Shown: positions 54,110 through 63,219, counted from the stretch's first letter. The stretch: 64,000 nucleotides of DNA from Streptomyces profundus (GCF_020740535.1 NZ_CP082362.1:6569501-6633500); one strand, 5' to 3'. Notes: a model not told the origin generated them from the sequence alone. Made by a program: numbers and translations.

Positions 54110-54409
54110 ATGGCCCACAGTAAGCTCTCCCCCGAGCGGTTCGACGAGACGGTCGGCGAGTTCGCCAGGGCGCTGAGCGTGCTGGGCGATCCGGAGGGCC
54201 AAGGGCTCGTCGGGCGCGGCGAGTTCGTGGTGCTGATGACCGCGATCGGCTTCGAGCGGAGCGGGATCGACGCGCTCTTCGAAGCCTTCGGCCCCTCGGC
54301 CGACGACCGGATCTCCGCCGCCACCTGTGAGGTCGCCATCCGGGACTACTACACCCCGGACAAGGCGGGCATCCCGGGCGGCCTCCTGGTGGTCGACGCG
54401 GAGTCCTGA
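54110..54409 (+). CDS. Small EF-hand-like protein
   Basis: 99 residues, acidic and soluble. One loop, DPEGQGLVGRGE, fits the EF-hand pattern (Asp1, Glu3, Gly6, Val8, Glu12) and a weaker second loop follows (ADDRISAATCE). Similar small EF-hand proteins occur in Streptomyces, where they may buffer or sense calcium. An in-frame ATG at 54098 would add four residues. It stands alone between a divergent P450 and an unknown membrane protein. Function unassigned. Confidence 0.65.
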   Translation: MAHSKLSPERFDETVGEFARALSVLGDPEGQGLVGRGEFVVLMTAIGFERSGIDALFEAFGPSADDRISAATCEVAIRDYYTPDKAGIPGGLLVVDAES

Positions 54410-54528
54410 ACCCCGGCCATCGGACCGGGACCCGGGCCGGCGTCGGCGATACCCTTGAGGGGCCATTCGAGTTCGACGGACTACCGAGCGTGGCCCTCCA
54501 ACCCGACGCAGAAGGCTGAGAGTTCCTT

Positions 54529-55563
54529 GTGGGTTCACCTCCCTTACCGCCGCCACCGTCGCGTCCCCCACCACCGCCGGGCGAGCGGTCGATCCGGGAT
54601 GTGCTGGGCGACCGGTACTTGCCGGAGGGGCGGGGGGCGTCCCGGCGCACCCGGCGCGCCGCCCTGGCGATCGTCGTCGCGCTGGGGCTCCTGGCCGGCC
54701 TGGGCGGCCTCGCGGTGATCCTCTGGTTCGAACGCTGGAGCACCGGCTCCCGTATCGGCACCGAGAAGGAGGCCGAGCGGCGGCTGGACCAGGAGAAGGA
54801 GCCCTTCACCCACTCCATCGCCTATGACACATCCGTGCCCTACGAGTTCAAGGTCGTTCTGGACCGGCCCCTGACTCCGGAGGAACAGGCGACGCTCCAG
54901 GCGACGCCGTACGACGAGGTCTGGGAGTACCTTCGCCCCCTGGGCGGCCGGCTGATCCGCTACCCCGTGGCCACGATCCCGCTGCCGCCCGGCCAATCCG
55001 ACCCGCGCGGCCCGGCCGACGGAACCACGTTCACCATGACGCTGCTGTCGGAGCGATCCTCCCAGCTGAGCATCGTGGACATGACCCCGGTGAACATCTC
55101 GTGCCACGCGCCGACCGGGAGGACCGTCGTGGACGTGCCCCCGCAGGGCGAGGCGTTCTACCCGGGCGTGGTCGTCGACCTGGAGGCAGCCGATCCCACG
55201 CTGTTCATCTTCGACGACGGGCCCGACCAGGGCCAGCCGTACTTCAGCCGTCGGCGCGTCGACGTCGGCGGCGGTCTTGAGCCGGGCGGCCTGCGCGTCG
55301 AGGCCCTGGTGCGCGACCAGTCGTGCGCGTGGGAGCTGCGCGCCCGGTATCGGGACGCGGGGGGCGACAGCGACGAGATGATCCTGCGCGACGGCGACCA
55401 GCCGTTCTTCGCCGAGGCCGCCCCCGACCGGCCCGAACAGTACTGGCTGGCCAGCCCGGTGGTCGCCGGGCTCCCCCTCGACGAGGAGGTCCCGGCCTTC
55501 CAACCGTGCCACGAGATGCCGGACGACGAGTCCTGCCCCTTCTGGGCGAGGGGCACCCTGTAG
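54529..55563 (+). CDS. Membrane-anchored protein of unknown function, Pro-rich N-terminus
   Basis: 344 residues. The first 20 residues are almost all Pro/Ser (SPPLPPPPSRPPPPP), then a basic stretch, one membrane helix (about 45-67, ALAIVVALGLLAGLGGLAVIL) and an outer domain of about 275 residues. The outer domain has Cys near 190 (ISCHAP), 268 (DQSCAW) and near the C-terminus (QPCHEMP, ESCPFW). The four outer Cys suggest disulfides. Charged EKEAERRLDQEKE follows the helix. No family is recognised. GTG at 54529; it converges on the amidohydrolase gene. Confidence 0.75.
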   Translation: MGSPPLPPPPSRPPPPPGERSIRDVLGDRYLPEGRGASRRTRRAALAIVVALGLLAGLGGLAVILWFERWSTGSRIGTEKEAERRLDQEKEPFTHSIAYDTSVPYEFKVVLDRPLTPEEQATLQATPYDEVWEYLRPLGGRLIRYPVATIPLPPGQSDPRGPADGTTFTMTLLSERSSQLSIVDMTPVNISCHAPTGRTVVDVPPQGEAFYPGVVVDLEAADPTLFIFDDGPDQGQPYFSRRRVDVGGGLEPGGLRVEALVRDQSCAWELRARYRDAGGDSDEMILRDGDQPFFAEAAPDRPEQYWLASPVVAGLPLDEEVPAFQPCHEMPDDESCPFWARGTL

Positions 55564-55590
55564 CGCTGGCCGCGCGCTGGCCGGTGGCGG

Positions 55591-56541
55591 TCAACGGCCA
55601 AGCAGGCGCACGGCGTTGCCGCCGGCGACCAGATCGGACTGGGCCGCGGTGAGGCCGGCGGCGCCCAGCGCCGCCTCCACCCGTTCCCTGCTGGCCGACC
55701 TGGCGCCGATCGGCCAGTCGCTGCCCATCAGGACGTGGTCGGCGCCCAGGACCTCGGTCGCGAAGCGGATCGAGGCCGGGGCGAAGCCCATGGTGTCCAG
55801 ATAGACATGGGCGCGGTCCCGCCCGGGTGCGCCGGAGGTGAGGATCTCGCCCTCGTCGGCGGCGGCGGCCAGGGCGAGCCCGGCGATGCCGAGCATGGGG
55901 AAGACCACGTGCAGGCCGGGGAGTTCGGTCAGCACGCCGTCGGTCAGCAGGGACAGCAGGGCCGCGGCGTTGGCCGTGCCGCGCGCCAGCGAGGTGCCGA
56001 ACCTGCCGAGCCCGGCCAGGGGCAGCGACAGCGTCCTGGTGCTGACCGGGTGGACGAGGACGGGCACGCCCAACTCGGCCGCTGCCTCCAGGGTGGGGCG
56101 GGCGGCGGGCGCGCCGAGCAACTGGCTCTCGGTCGCGCAGTCGACGACGATGCCGGGCAACCCGAGATCGCGGACGGCGCGCACCACCTCGTCGGCGGCC
56201 GAGTCGCCGGCGAACGCGTCGACGGTGGCCAGCCCGGTCACCCGCTCCGGCACCTCGGCGGCGACCGCCGCCAGATGGTCGTTGAGCAGCCGCAGTTCGG
56301 CCGGGGTGGTCCGACGCCCCGCGGGGGTCACCAGCGAGGGGGGCGCGCTCAGCACCCTCAGGTCGATGTCGTGGCGGCCGGTCTCGGCGAGCAGATCGTC
56401 GAGATCGGCGATGCGGCGGGCGAGTCCGTCCCACCGCTTGGCCAGCGAGGCCGCGGAGTGGGACGGGGGCAGCGCCGGCAGCCGGGGGTTCGCGTGGTGG
56501 GTGTGGAAGTCGGCCAGGTAGCGGCGCACGGGCTCCTTCAC
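55591..56541 (-). CDS. Amidohydrolase-2 family TIM-barrel protein
   Basis: 316 residues. DFHTHHAN at the start (metal HxH), VLVHPVS in the middle and LMGSDWPIG (catalytic Asp) near the end match the amidohydrolase-2/ACMSD-like family, which decarboxylates or hydrolyses aromatic-derived acids. GTG at 56541 lies 5 bp after the metallo-hydrolase stop. It is last in the second uptake operon and likely acts on the imported compound or its product. Confidence 0.88.
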   Translation of the reverse strand: MKEPVRRYLADFHTHHANPRLPALPPSHSAASLAKRWDGLARRIADLDDLLAETGRHDIDLRVLSAPPSLVTPAGRRTTPAELRLLNDHLAAVAAEVPERVTGLATVDAFAGDSAADEVVRAVRDLGLPGIVVDCATESQLLGAPAARPTLEAAAELGVPVLVHPVSTRTLSLPLAGLGRFGTSLARGTANAAALLSLLTDGVLTELPGLHVVFPMLGIAGLALAAAADEGEILTSGAPGRDRAHVYLDTMGFAPASIRFATEVLGADHVLMGSDWPIGARSASRERVEAALGAAGLTAAQSDLVAGGNAVRLLGR

Positions 56542-56546
56542 CCGCG

Positions 56547-57491
56547 TCAGACGTCGATGAAGGAGTAGGTGAACCCGCGTCCGGCCCTGCTGACATGGCC
56601 GGCCGACGGGAAGGGGAAGTGCGTCGGGACCAGCAGGTCGCCGCTGTCGGCCACCCGTTCCAGCAGCGCGCGCCGCTGCGCGGCCGAGTCGCCTGGCAGC
56701 ACGCAGTAGCGGATGTTCCACTCCGGCCGCTCCAACTGCACGCCGTGGTGCAGCATGTCGCCGGCGAACAGGGCCCTGGTGCCGGCCGAGGTCACCTCGA
56801 CATAGACGTTGCCCGGGGTGTGACCGAACGCCGGCACCAACCGGATGCCCGGCGCGACCTCGTGGTCGGCCGGCACCAGGTCCAGCACTCCGGCGGCGCG
56901 CAGCGGCAGGATGCTGTCGGCCAGGTAGTCGCCGGTGCGCTCCAGCTGACGGGTGCCCTCGGTCCCCGTCCACCAGGCGAACTCCTCCTCCGCCAGCAGA
57001 TAGCGGGCGTTGGGGAAGGTCGGACGCCAGCCGCCGGCGCCGTCGGCGCTGGTCGCGAAGCCGACATGGTCGACGTGGAGATGGGTGAAGACCACGGTGT
57101 CGACCTCGTCGAGCGCCACGCCGGCGCGGGCGAACTGTTCGAGGAACGGGCGGTCGGCACGGTCGAAGACCCCGCCGTTGCGCCGCTTGCCGTTTCCGCC
57201 CCCGGCGTCGATGAGGATGCGCCGGTCGGCGGTCACCAGCAGGTGCGCCTCCTGGTTGAGGACGATGCGGCCGTCGCGGGTGAAGGGCTCCCGGGTGTAG
57301 AAGGCGCCCTCCGTCCAGGACTCGGTCTCCAGCTGGGGGAAGAAGTCCGTCGGCAGCGGCAGGTAGTCCACCTCCCGGATGGGGTGGACCCGGATGTCGC
57401 CCACGGGGAAGGACCACAGCGGCCCGGTGCCCCCGCCCGTGTCCACCCAACGCGGTCCCGTGCCGGCCGTCCTGTCAGCGGGTGTGTTCAT
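56547..57491 (-). CDS. Metallo-beta-lactamase-fold hydrolase (lactonase-like)
   Basis: 314 residues. THLHVDHVGF is the HxHxDH zinc motif, with further ligands in FGHTPGNVY, FAGDMLHH and PTHFPFPSAGHV. The layout resembles AHL lactonases and related lactone hydrolases. ATG at 57491 overlaps the ABC ATPase stop by 4 bp (ATGA). It may open a lactone or ester of the imported substrate before the amidohydrolase acts. Confidence 0.9.
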   Translation of the reverse strand: MNTPADRTAGTGPRWVDTGGGTGPLWSFPVGDIRVHPIREVDYLPLPTDFFPQLETESWTEGAFYTREPFTRDGRIVLNQEAHLLVTADRRILIDAGGGNGKRRNGGVFDRADRPFLEQFARAGVALDEVDTVVFTHLHVDHVGFATSADGAGGWRPTFPNARYLLAEEEFAWWTGTEGTRQLERTGDYLADSILPLRAAGVLDLVPADHEVAPGIRLVPAFGHTPGNVYVEVTSAGTRALFAGDMLHHGVQLERPEWNIRYCVLPGDSAAQRRALLERVADSGDLLVPTHFPFPSAGHVSRAGRGFTYSFIDV

Positions 57492-58369
57492 GAGCGCGCG
57501 TTCTCCTGTCGGTTCTCGTGGGGGCCGCCCGGCGGCCGGGAGCGGCGGATGCGTTCGTACACCCGGGCCCGCAGCTCGGCGAACCGGGGGTCGGAGCGGG
57601 TGGTCAGCTGGTCGCGGGGGCCCGGCAGGTCGACGGCGATCTCGGCCTCGATCCCGGCGGGGGCCCGGCCGAGGACCACCACCCGCTGGCCGAGGTAGAC
57701 CGCCTCGTCGATGTCGTGGGTGACGAACAGCACGGTGAAGGCGTAGCGCCGCCACAGGCCGGCCAGCAGGTCCTCCAGATCGCCCCTGGTCTGGGCGTCG
57801 ACCGCGGAGAACGGCTCGTCCATCAGCAGCAGCCGGGGCCGGACGGCCAACGCCCGTGCGATGGCCACCCGTTGCTGCATCCCCCCGGACAGCTGCCACG
57901 GGTAGGCGTCCCCGGTGTCGGCCAGGCCGACGGCGTCCAGCGCCTCGGTCACCCGTTCCCGGCGTTCCGCCCTGGACAGCCGCCGCTGCCGCAGGGGAAG
58001 CTCCACATTGGCCCTGACGGTCTTCCAGGCGAAGAGGCTGCGGCCGTACTCCTGGAAGACGACGCCCATCTCCTCGGGCGGCCCGTCGACCGGGCGGCCG
58101 TCGATGACCACCTCACCCGCGGTGGGCGCCAGCAGCCCGGCGACGATCTTCAGCAGGGTGGTCTTGCCGCCGCCCGAGGCGCCGACGACGGAGACGAACT
58201 CGCCCTCGCGCACCGCCAGATCGATCCCGGCCAGCGCCTCCACGGTGCGCTCCCTGGCCCGGTAGGTCCGGCCGAGGCCGACGACCCGCAGCAGCGCGCC
58301 CTCGCCCCCCGCCAGGTCGGCGGTGTCGGCGATGTCGGTGGTGTCCGTGGTGGTGGTCTGGTCGGTCAT
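57488..58369 (-). CDS. ABC transporter ATP-binding protein (NitT/TauT type)
   Basis: 293 residues. Walker A GASGGGKTT, signature LSGGMQQRVAIARAL, Walker B LLLMDEPFSAVD and the His switch VTHDIDEAV are intact. An acidic Thr/Asp-rich N-terminus (TTTTDTTDIADTADLA) precedes the domain. It serves the two permeases with which it is translationally coupled. Confidence 0.93.
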   Translation of the reverse strand: MTDQTTTTDTTDIADTADLAGGEGALLRVVGLGRTYRARERTVEALAGIDLAVREGEFVSVVGASGGGKTTLLKIVAGLLAPTAGEVVIDGRPVDGPPEEMGVVFQEYGRSLFAWKTVRANVELPLRQRRLSRAERRERVTEALDAVGLADTGDAYPWQLSGGMQQRVAIARALAVRPRLLLMDEPFSAVDAQTRGDLEDLLAGLWRRYAFTVLFVTHDIDEAVYLGQRVVVLGRAPAGIEAEIAVDLPGPRDQLTTRSDPRFAELRARVYERIRRSRPPGGPHENRQENARS

Positions 58370-59163
58370 GTCGAGCTCTCCTGACGTCCGGTCATCCCCC
58401 TGTGCCAGCGCAGCGCGTGCCGCTCGACCAGCTCCAGGAGCTTGGCGAGGACAAAGCCGAGAACGCCGAGCAGCAGGACGCCGCTCCACATCTCCGGCAG
58501 GGCGAACGACCGTTGGAACTGCACGATGGTGAAGCCGAGACCGTCGGTGCTCATCAGCATCTCGCTGACCACCATGAGGATGATCGCGAGGCCGAGCGCC
58601 TGCCGCAGGCCGGCGAAGACGCGGGGGCTGGCGGCCCGCAGCACCAGCCGGCGCCTCGTCCAGCCCGTCAGCCGGTAGGCCGCCGCCGTCTCCCGGGCCA
58701 CCTCGTCGACATCGCGGACGCCGTCGCAGGTGTTGAGCAGGATCGGCCAGAGCGCGCCGAGGGCGATCACGACGATCTTCGTGGTCTCGCCGATGCCGAC
58801 GGCCACCAGCAGCACGGGGATGATCACCGGGGGCGGCAGCGCCCGCGCGTAGGCGAGCGCGGGGCTCGCCAACCCCCGCAGCAGCGGCGAACGCCCCAGC
58901 AGGTAGCCGCCGGTGACGCCGAGCACGAACGCGATGCCCAGGCCGATGCCCAACCGCCGCAGGCTCGGGACGACATCGCCGACGAACGTCTCCGAGAACC
59001 AGACCCGGCCGAACGCCTCCAGGATGTCGCGCAGCGGCGGCAGATAGACATGGGTGCTGTCCTCGCTGGCGACCCACCACAGCGCCAGTAGCGCCAGCGG
59101 CAGGCCGAGCGCGGCGCCCAGCGCGGCCAGGCCCCGCAGCGCCGTCCGGCCCCGGCCGCTCAT
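58366..59163 (-). CDS. ABC transporter permease (second subunit)
   Basis: 265 residues, about six helices, with the EAA-type loop RLTGWTRRRLVLRAASPRVFAGLRQALGLAIILMVVSEML. Start and stop overlap neighbours by 4 bp. It pairs with the permease at 59160 to form a heterodimeric channel, unlike the first ABC system, which has a single permease gene. Confidence 0.92.
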   Translation of the reverse strand: MSGRGRTALRGLAALGAALGLPLALLALWWVASEDSTHVYLPPLRDILEAFGRVWFSETFVGDVVPSLRRLGIGLGIAFVLGVTGGYLLGRSPLLRGLASPALAYARALPPPVIIPVLLVAVGIGETTKIVVIALGALWPILLNTCDGVRDVDEVARETAAAYRLTGWTRRRLVLRAASPRVFAGLRQALGLAIILMVVSEMLMSTDGLGFTIVQFQRSFALPEMWSGVLLLGVLGFVLAKLLELVERHALRWHRGMTGRQESST

Positions 59164-59957
59164 CGGGCGGCCTCCGGCCGGGTGGCGACATGCCAGTGCA
59201 GCAGCCGTCGTTCGGCCAGCCGCGCCAACAGGTCGAGGCCGACGCCGAGGCCACCGGTCAGCAGCACCAGGGCGTACATCCCGGTGACGTCGCCGGCCTC
59301 CTGGCTGCGCCAGATCAGCTCGCCCAGGCCGGCCGCGCCCATCACCAGCCCCCCGGTGAGGGCGAGCGCGAGGGCCACGGAGACTACCAGGCGCAGCGCC
59401 GTGCCGAGGTAGGGCAGGACCGTCGGCCAGGTGACGTGGACGGTCCTGGCCAGCCGGCCCATCCGGAAGCAGCGGGCGGTCTCCATGGCGACGGGGTCCA
59501 CGTCGCGCACCCCGTAGAGCACCTGGAACACCACGATCCAGAAGCAGGAGACCGCGACGAGCAGCACGGTGATCTGGGTGATGTCCAGCAGGAAGACGAG
59601 CGCGGGGATCAGCACGATCGAGGGGATGGGCCGCAGGAAGTCCAGCGTGGAGGACACGACCCGCAGCAGCCGGGGCACGGAGCCGATGCCGAAGCCCAGA
59701 CCGATCCCGGCCACGGCCGCGATCCCGACGCCGGTGCCGGCCGCGAGCAGGGTGCGCCAGGTAGCCGTCCAGAACACCGGGTCGCCCAGCAGGCCGACGG
59801 CCTCCGGCAGGGTGTCGCTCAGCGGGGGAACGTGCCGGGGGTCGAAGAACACCCTGGCCACCACCTCGTACAGGATGGCGGTGCCCACCAGCCCGACGGG
59901 TCCGAGGAGACGATTGTCGTGCCGGGGCCACCGGACCGTCCCGGGGCCGGCGCTCAC
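59160..59957 (-). CDS. ABC transporter permease (first subunit)
   Basis: 265 residues, about six helices; the EAA-type loop lies in MGRLARTVHVTWPTVLPYLGTALRLVVSVALALAL. GTG at 59957 overlaps the binding-protein stop (GTGA), deciding the start against a longer frame. Confidence 0.9.
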   Translation of the reverse strand: MSAGPGTVRWPRHDNRLLGPVGLVGTAILYEVVARVFFDPRHVPPLSDTLPEAVGLLGDPVFWTATWRTLLAAGTGVGIAAVAGIGLGFGIGSVPRLLRVVSSTLDFLRPIPSIVLIPALVFLLDITQITVLLVAVSCFWIVVFQVLYGVRDVDPVAMETARCFRMGRLARTVHVTWPTVLPYLGTALRLVVSVALALALTGGLVMGAAGLGELIWRSQEAGDVTGMYALVLLTGGLGVGLDLLARLAERRLLHWHVATRPEAAR

Positions 59958-60967
59958 GGCAGGATCAGCTCGTCGAGATCGGGCTCCTCGGTGATGAGTC
60001 CGTCCCGCAGCGCGTAGCCGACGAGCTTCTCCGCCGCCGCGCGGCTGACCTCGTCGCGCCACCCGGTGATGGTGATCGACTCGGCCACCTCGGGGCTGAT
60101 GTCGGTGAACGTGGGGATGATCTCGCGGACCTCGTCCTCGTTGTCGCGGGCGTAGGCGTACGCCTCGCGCACGGCGTCGCGGAACGCCTCGACGGTCTCC
60201 GGATTCTGCTCGGCGAACGTCCCGGAGGTGTACCAGGAGGAGACGGTGAGGTCCTCGGCCAGGTCGGTGAAGCCCCAGCCGATGGGCACGGCGCCCTCGG
60301 CCTGGGCCGCGGAGAGGAACGGCTCGACCACCCAGGCCCCGTCGACCCGCCCGGTGCTGATGGCGGCTGGCACCTGCGGGAAGGGCAGTTCGACCAGTTC
60401 CACCGCCTCGGGGTCGCCGCCGTCGGCGGCGACGGCCTCGCGTGCCGCGGCGGCGGCGATGTTGGTGAGGATGTTGACGGACACCGTCCTGCCCTCCAGC
60501 TGGCTGGGCCGGGTGATGCCGGAGTCGCCGTCGACGACCAGCGCGCCGTAGTCCTCGCCGGGCACGCCGGTCGAGGCCGAGGCGGGCACGACGGCCTTGA
60601 CGTCAAGTCCCTTGGAGCGGGCGACGATCAGCGTGGTGAGGTCGCCGGTGGCGAAGTCCACCCGGTCGGCCAGCACGGAGGGGACCGAGGTGAGCTCGGA
60701 GTTCTCGGTGTCCACCTCGACGTTCAGCCCGTGCTCGGCGAAGATGCCGTGCTCCTGGGCCAGGTGGATCGGGGCGAGGTGGCCGAGCGGAGCCGAGGCG
60801 AGCGTGATGGTGGTGAGACCGTCCTCGTCCGGGCCGGCCTCGTCGGTCGAGGACGCGTCGTCTCCGCAGGCGACCAGCACACCGCCGAGCAGGAGAGCGG
60901 TGGTCGCCGCGACCAGACGGCGCCGAAGGTGCCGGGGACGGCTTCGGGAGGGGGCGGCAGGGGACAT
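59954..60967 (-). CDS. ABC substrate-binding lipoprotein (NitT/TauT type)
   Basis: 337 residues. An Arg-rich n-region, a hydrophobic stretch and the lipobox GVLVACGDD mark a lipoprotein. The mature part is NMT1-like (ITLASAPLGHLAPIHLAQEHGIFAEHGLNVEVDTE). ATG at 60967 is taken; a GTG at 61000 is the alternative, and no clear RBS separates them. It is the first gene of the transporter block. The 172 bp between it and the aldolase-like gene contain short purine-rich repeats but no gene. Confidence 0.9.
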   Translation of the reverse strand: MSPAAPSRSRPRHLRRRLVAATTALLLGGVLVACGDDASSTDEAGPDEDGLTTITLASAPLGHLAPIHLAQEHGIFAEHGLNVEVDTENSELTSVPSVLADRVDFATGDLTTLIVARSKGLDVKAVVPASASTGVPGEDYGALVVDGDSGITRPSQLEGRTVSVNILTNIAAAAAREAVAADGGDPEAVELVELPFPQVPAAISTGRVDGAWVVEPFLSAAQAEGAVPIGWGFTDLAEDLTVSSWYTSGTFAEQNPETVEAFRDAVREAYAYARDNEDEVREIIPTFTDISPEVAESITITGWRDEVSRAAAEKLVGYALRDGLITEEPDLDELILP

Positions 60968-61139
60968 GGCGGTGCTCACTTTCCGGGAAGACCAGATCAC
61001 GTCAGGGGAGAACAGGGGAAGTCAGGGGACGTCGGAGGAGAAGAAGGGGGGCGCGAACGGGCCCGCGTTCACGGGGGGTTGACGGGGGCGCGGCCGGGGG
61101 AGCCGGGCGCGGAACCAGAGCCGGGGCCGCCGGCGGACC

Positions 61140-61880
61140 CTAGAAGCGGAGGCGCAGGTCGAGGTCGCGCGCGTACGCGGGGAAGGGGACGGGCCCGCCG
61201 AGGGGCAGCGCGCCGATGCTGGAGACGGCCGCCTCCTCGATCGCGGTCACCAGCGTCGCCGCGTGCACGGCCGTGTCACCGGCGACGAGCAGGCCGTGGT
61301 TGCCCAGCAGCACGCCATAGGTCTCCGGATGGGCCCGGAAGGTGTCGGCGATGGCGGCCACCGCCTCGCGGGTGCCCCGCGGGGCCCATGGCGCGACGGG
61401 CACGTCGACGTTCTGGCCGTGCACGAGCAACGCCTCGTACCTGGCCGGCAGGGCGACCGAGGCCAGCGCGTAACTGGTGGCGTGGGGCGAGTGGGTGTGG
61501 ATGACGGCGGTGACGTCCGGCCGGGTCCGGTAGACGCCGACGTGCATCTTCAGGATCGCGGCCACGGACGGGCTGGGCAGTCCGTGCAGCACCTCGCCGT
61601 CGAGGTTCACCACGACCACCTCGTCGTTGACCGTGCGCAGGCCCGGCACGGCGACCCTCGGGTCGTCCGCCGGCCAGGGCCGCAGCAGTTCGCCCGCGTT
61701 GACCGCGAGCAGGTCGTCGTGTCCCGGCAGCCGGACACTGACGTTGCCGTGCCCGCTGGCGGACATCACCGAGTTGGCGAAGAGCCGGTTGACCGCCGTG
61801 CTGAGTTCGGTCCTGGCGGCCCGCAGTTCGTCGGCGCCGAAGGGTTCGGTGCCGTCAGGGGAGAAGGGGGTTGTGGTCAT
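61140..61880 (-). CDS. Class II aldolase/adducin-family protein
   Basis: 246 residues. NVSVRLPG, VIHTHSPHA (metal His pair) and LLGNHGLLVAGDT (third His) match the class II aldolase fold. It is likely a lyase, epimerase or decarboxylase for a hydroxy-acid or sugar acid. It is the first gene of the second minus-strand block, upstream of the uptake operon, and divergent from the ribbon-helix-helix gene, so it may share the operator region near 62063. Confidence 0.9.
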   Translation of the reverse strand: MTTTPFSPDGTEPFGADELRAARTELSTAVNRLFANSVMSASGHGNVSVRLPGHDDLLAVNAGELLRPWPADDPRVAVPGLRTVNDEVVVVNLDGEVLHGLPSPSVAAILKMHVGVYRTRPDVTAVIHTHSPHATSYALASVALPARYEALLVHGQNVDVPVAPWAPRGTREAVAAIADTFRAHPETYGVLLGNHGLLVAGDTAVHAATLVTAIEEAAVSSIGALPLGGPVPFPAYARDLDLRLRF

Positions 61881-62062
61881 CGCGTCGCAGCCTTGTCTCG
61901 TGGTGCCACGGCGCGGCGCGGCCCAGGGCGAGGGGCCCGGGCGCGGCGCGGCGCGGCTGAGGAGGAGATCCGGAGAAGGTCAGCGACCGCGACACAGCGC
62001 GCTGGCGACACGGCCGTAGTCAACGGCGCGACGAGCGGTCAGCAACGCGAACATGGGGGGAC

Positions 62063-62085
62063 TATAACCCCAGGGGTATAACCCC
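62063..62085. promoter_or_regulatory. TATAACCCC direct repeats in a divergent promoter region
   Basis: TATAACCCC occurs at 62063-62071 and again at 62077-62085, 14 bp apart, and the join forms CCCC-A-GGGG (62068-62076). It lies 47 bp upstream of the RHH/Clp-N gene and 180 bp upstream of the aldolase-like gene. Repeats of this size suit a ribbon-helix-helix DNA-binding protein such as the one encoded next door. Otherwise the 251-bp gap shows nothing. Confidence 0.5.
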
Positions 62086-62131
62086 TTCAAGTCCCCTCCC
62101 GTCGGCCCCGGGTCCGTGACAGGATGCCTCC

Positions 62132-62875
62132 GTGCCCAAGATCAACGTCTATCTGCCCGACGGCCTGGCCGACCGCGTGCGCGAGGCGAGGCTCCCGATC
62201 TCGCGCATCTGCCAGATCGCGCTCACCCAGGCGCTGGAGACCGTCGGCGCCGCGGCCGAGTGGGGGGCGAGCGACTCCGCCCTGCTCGAACCCCTCGCCC
62301 TGACACCCCCGCCCAACCACCATGTGGCGCTGATCCTGCGTCAGTCGTACGAGGCCGCCACGGCCAGGGGGTCCGCCGAGGTGGACACCGCCGACGTGCT
62401 CCAGGCGATGCTCGACGAGGGCGAGAGCGTCGCCCTCACCACCGTCGAGCGGCTCGGCTTCCCGCGCGCGCTCATCGGTGAGGCGCTGGAGCACGCCGCC
62501 GCGACGCACCGCGCCGAGGCCACGGCGGTGCCGCCGGCCAGACGTCCCGCCGGGGCCTCCCAGCCGGGCCTGTCCGCCGGGACCAGGACGGCGCTCACCA
62601 GGGGCGCCGACCAGGCGACCGAGCACGGCTCCGATCTCACCACCGCCAGCCATCTGCTCCTCGGCCTCATCCTCGACGCCGGTCCCGCCGGCGAGGCGAT
62701 GCGCCGCTCGGGCGTGGCCGACACCGTGACCCCGGCCGTGCTCTCCGCCCTCTACTTCGGGGTCTCCTTCGGCCGCATCAGGCTGGAACGCGACTCCGAG
62801 GACGCCTGGTTGCGGTCCCGCCTCGCCGACATCACGGACCGCCTCGACCGGATAGAGCGCGGCGTCCTGGAGTGA
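62132..62875 (+). CDS. Ribbon-helix-helix / Clp-N-domain fusion protein
   Basis: 247 residues. The first 45 residues (PKINVYLPDGLADRVREARLPISRICQIALTQAL) read as a ribbon-helix-helix/CcdA-like DNA-binding domain. The rest carries two Clp N-terminal-type helical repeats (SAEVDTADVLQAMLDEGES, GSDLTTASHLLLGLILDAG) and a basic, coiled C-terminus (RSRLADITDRLDRIERGVLE). No ClpATPase domain follows. The order suggests a regulator that couples DNA binding to a Clp-type protein or adaptor. GTG at 62132. The fold calls rest on pattern reading. Confidence 0.65.
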   Translation: MPKINVYLPDGLADRVREARLPISRICQIALTQALETVGAAAEWGASDSALLEPLALTPPPNHHVALILRQSYEAATARGSAEVDTADVLQAMLDEGESVALTTVERLGFPRALIGEALEHAAATHRAEATAVPPARRPAGASQPGLSAGTRTALTRGADQATEHGSDLTTASHLLLGLILDAGPAGEAMRRSGVADTVTPAVLSALYFGVSFGRIRLERDSEDAWLRSRLADITDRLDRIERGVLE

Positions 62876-63219
62876 CCCCCGCGCCCAGGGCGCGCGCGAC
62901 ATCCCCGATGAGCAGGTCGACGTCCGGACAGCTCCTGGCCCGGCGCTCGGCGAGGCCCTCGCGGAACGGGCGGAACCGGTCCAGCCGCTCGACTCCCGCC
63001 AAGGCGTTCCGAGTTGGCGTCACCGCGCCGGTCCCCGCTTCGATGCCGCGCCGCCGGCACCACTCGCGCGGATGGACGGCCAACTCCCGTTCGTCGCCCG
63101 AGAGCGAGGGGATGCCGACGGACCTGGACAGCGACGCCAGACCGCCGGCCGGCGCCGATCCCCCGGACCGGTGCTCGCGACAGCGGCGCCGCCCCGCCGC
63201 CCGGAAAGGCGGTGGCGGC
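62876..63219. other. 344-bp gap with a possible gene remnant
   Basis: No complete gene fits. On the minus strand a frame from about 63145 to 62880 reads as plausible protein (with WCRRRGIEAGTGAVTPTRNAL) but has no good start or RBS and no known match. It may be a degraded gene or chance coding-like GC-rich sequence. Confidence 0.35.
63194..63215 (-). terminator. Hairpin after the FAD oxidoreductase gene
   Basis: CCGCCGCC (63194-63201) pairs with GGCGGTGG (63208-63215), with one G-U pair, around a 6-base loop. It begins 5 bp past the oxidoreductase stop on the minus strand. Confidence 0.5.
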
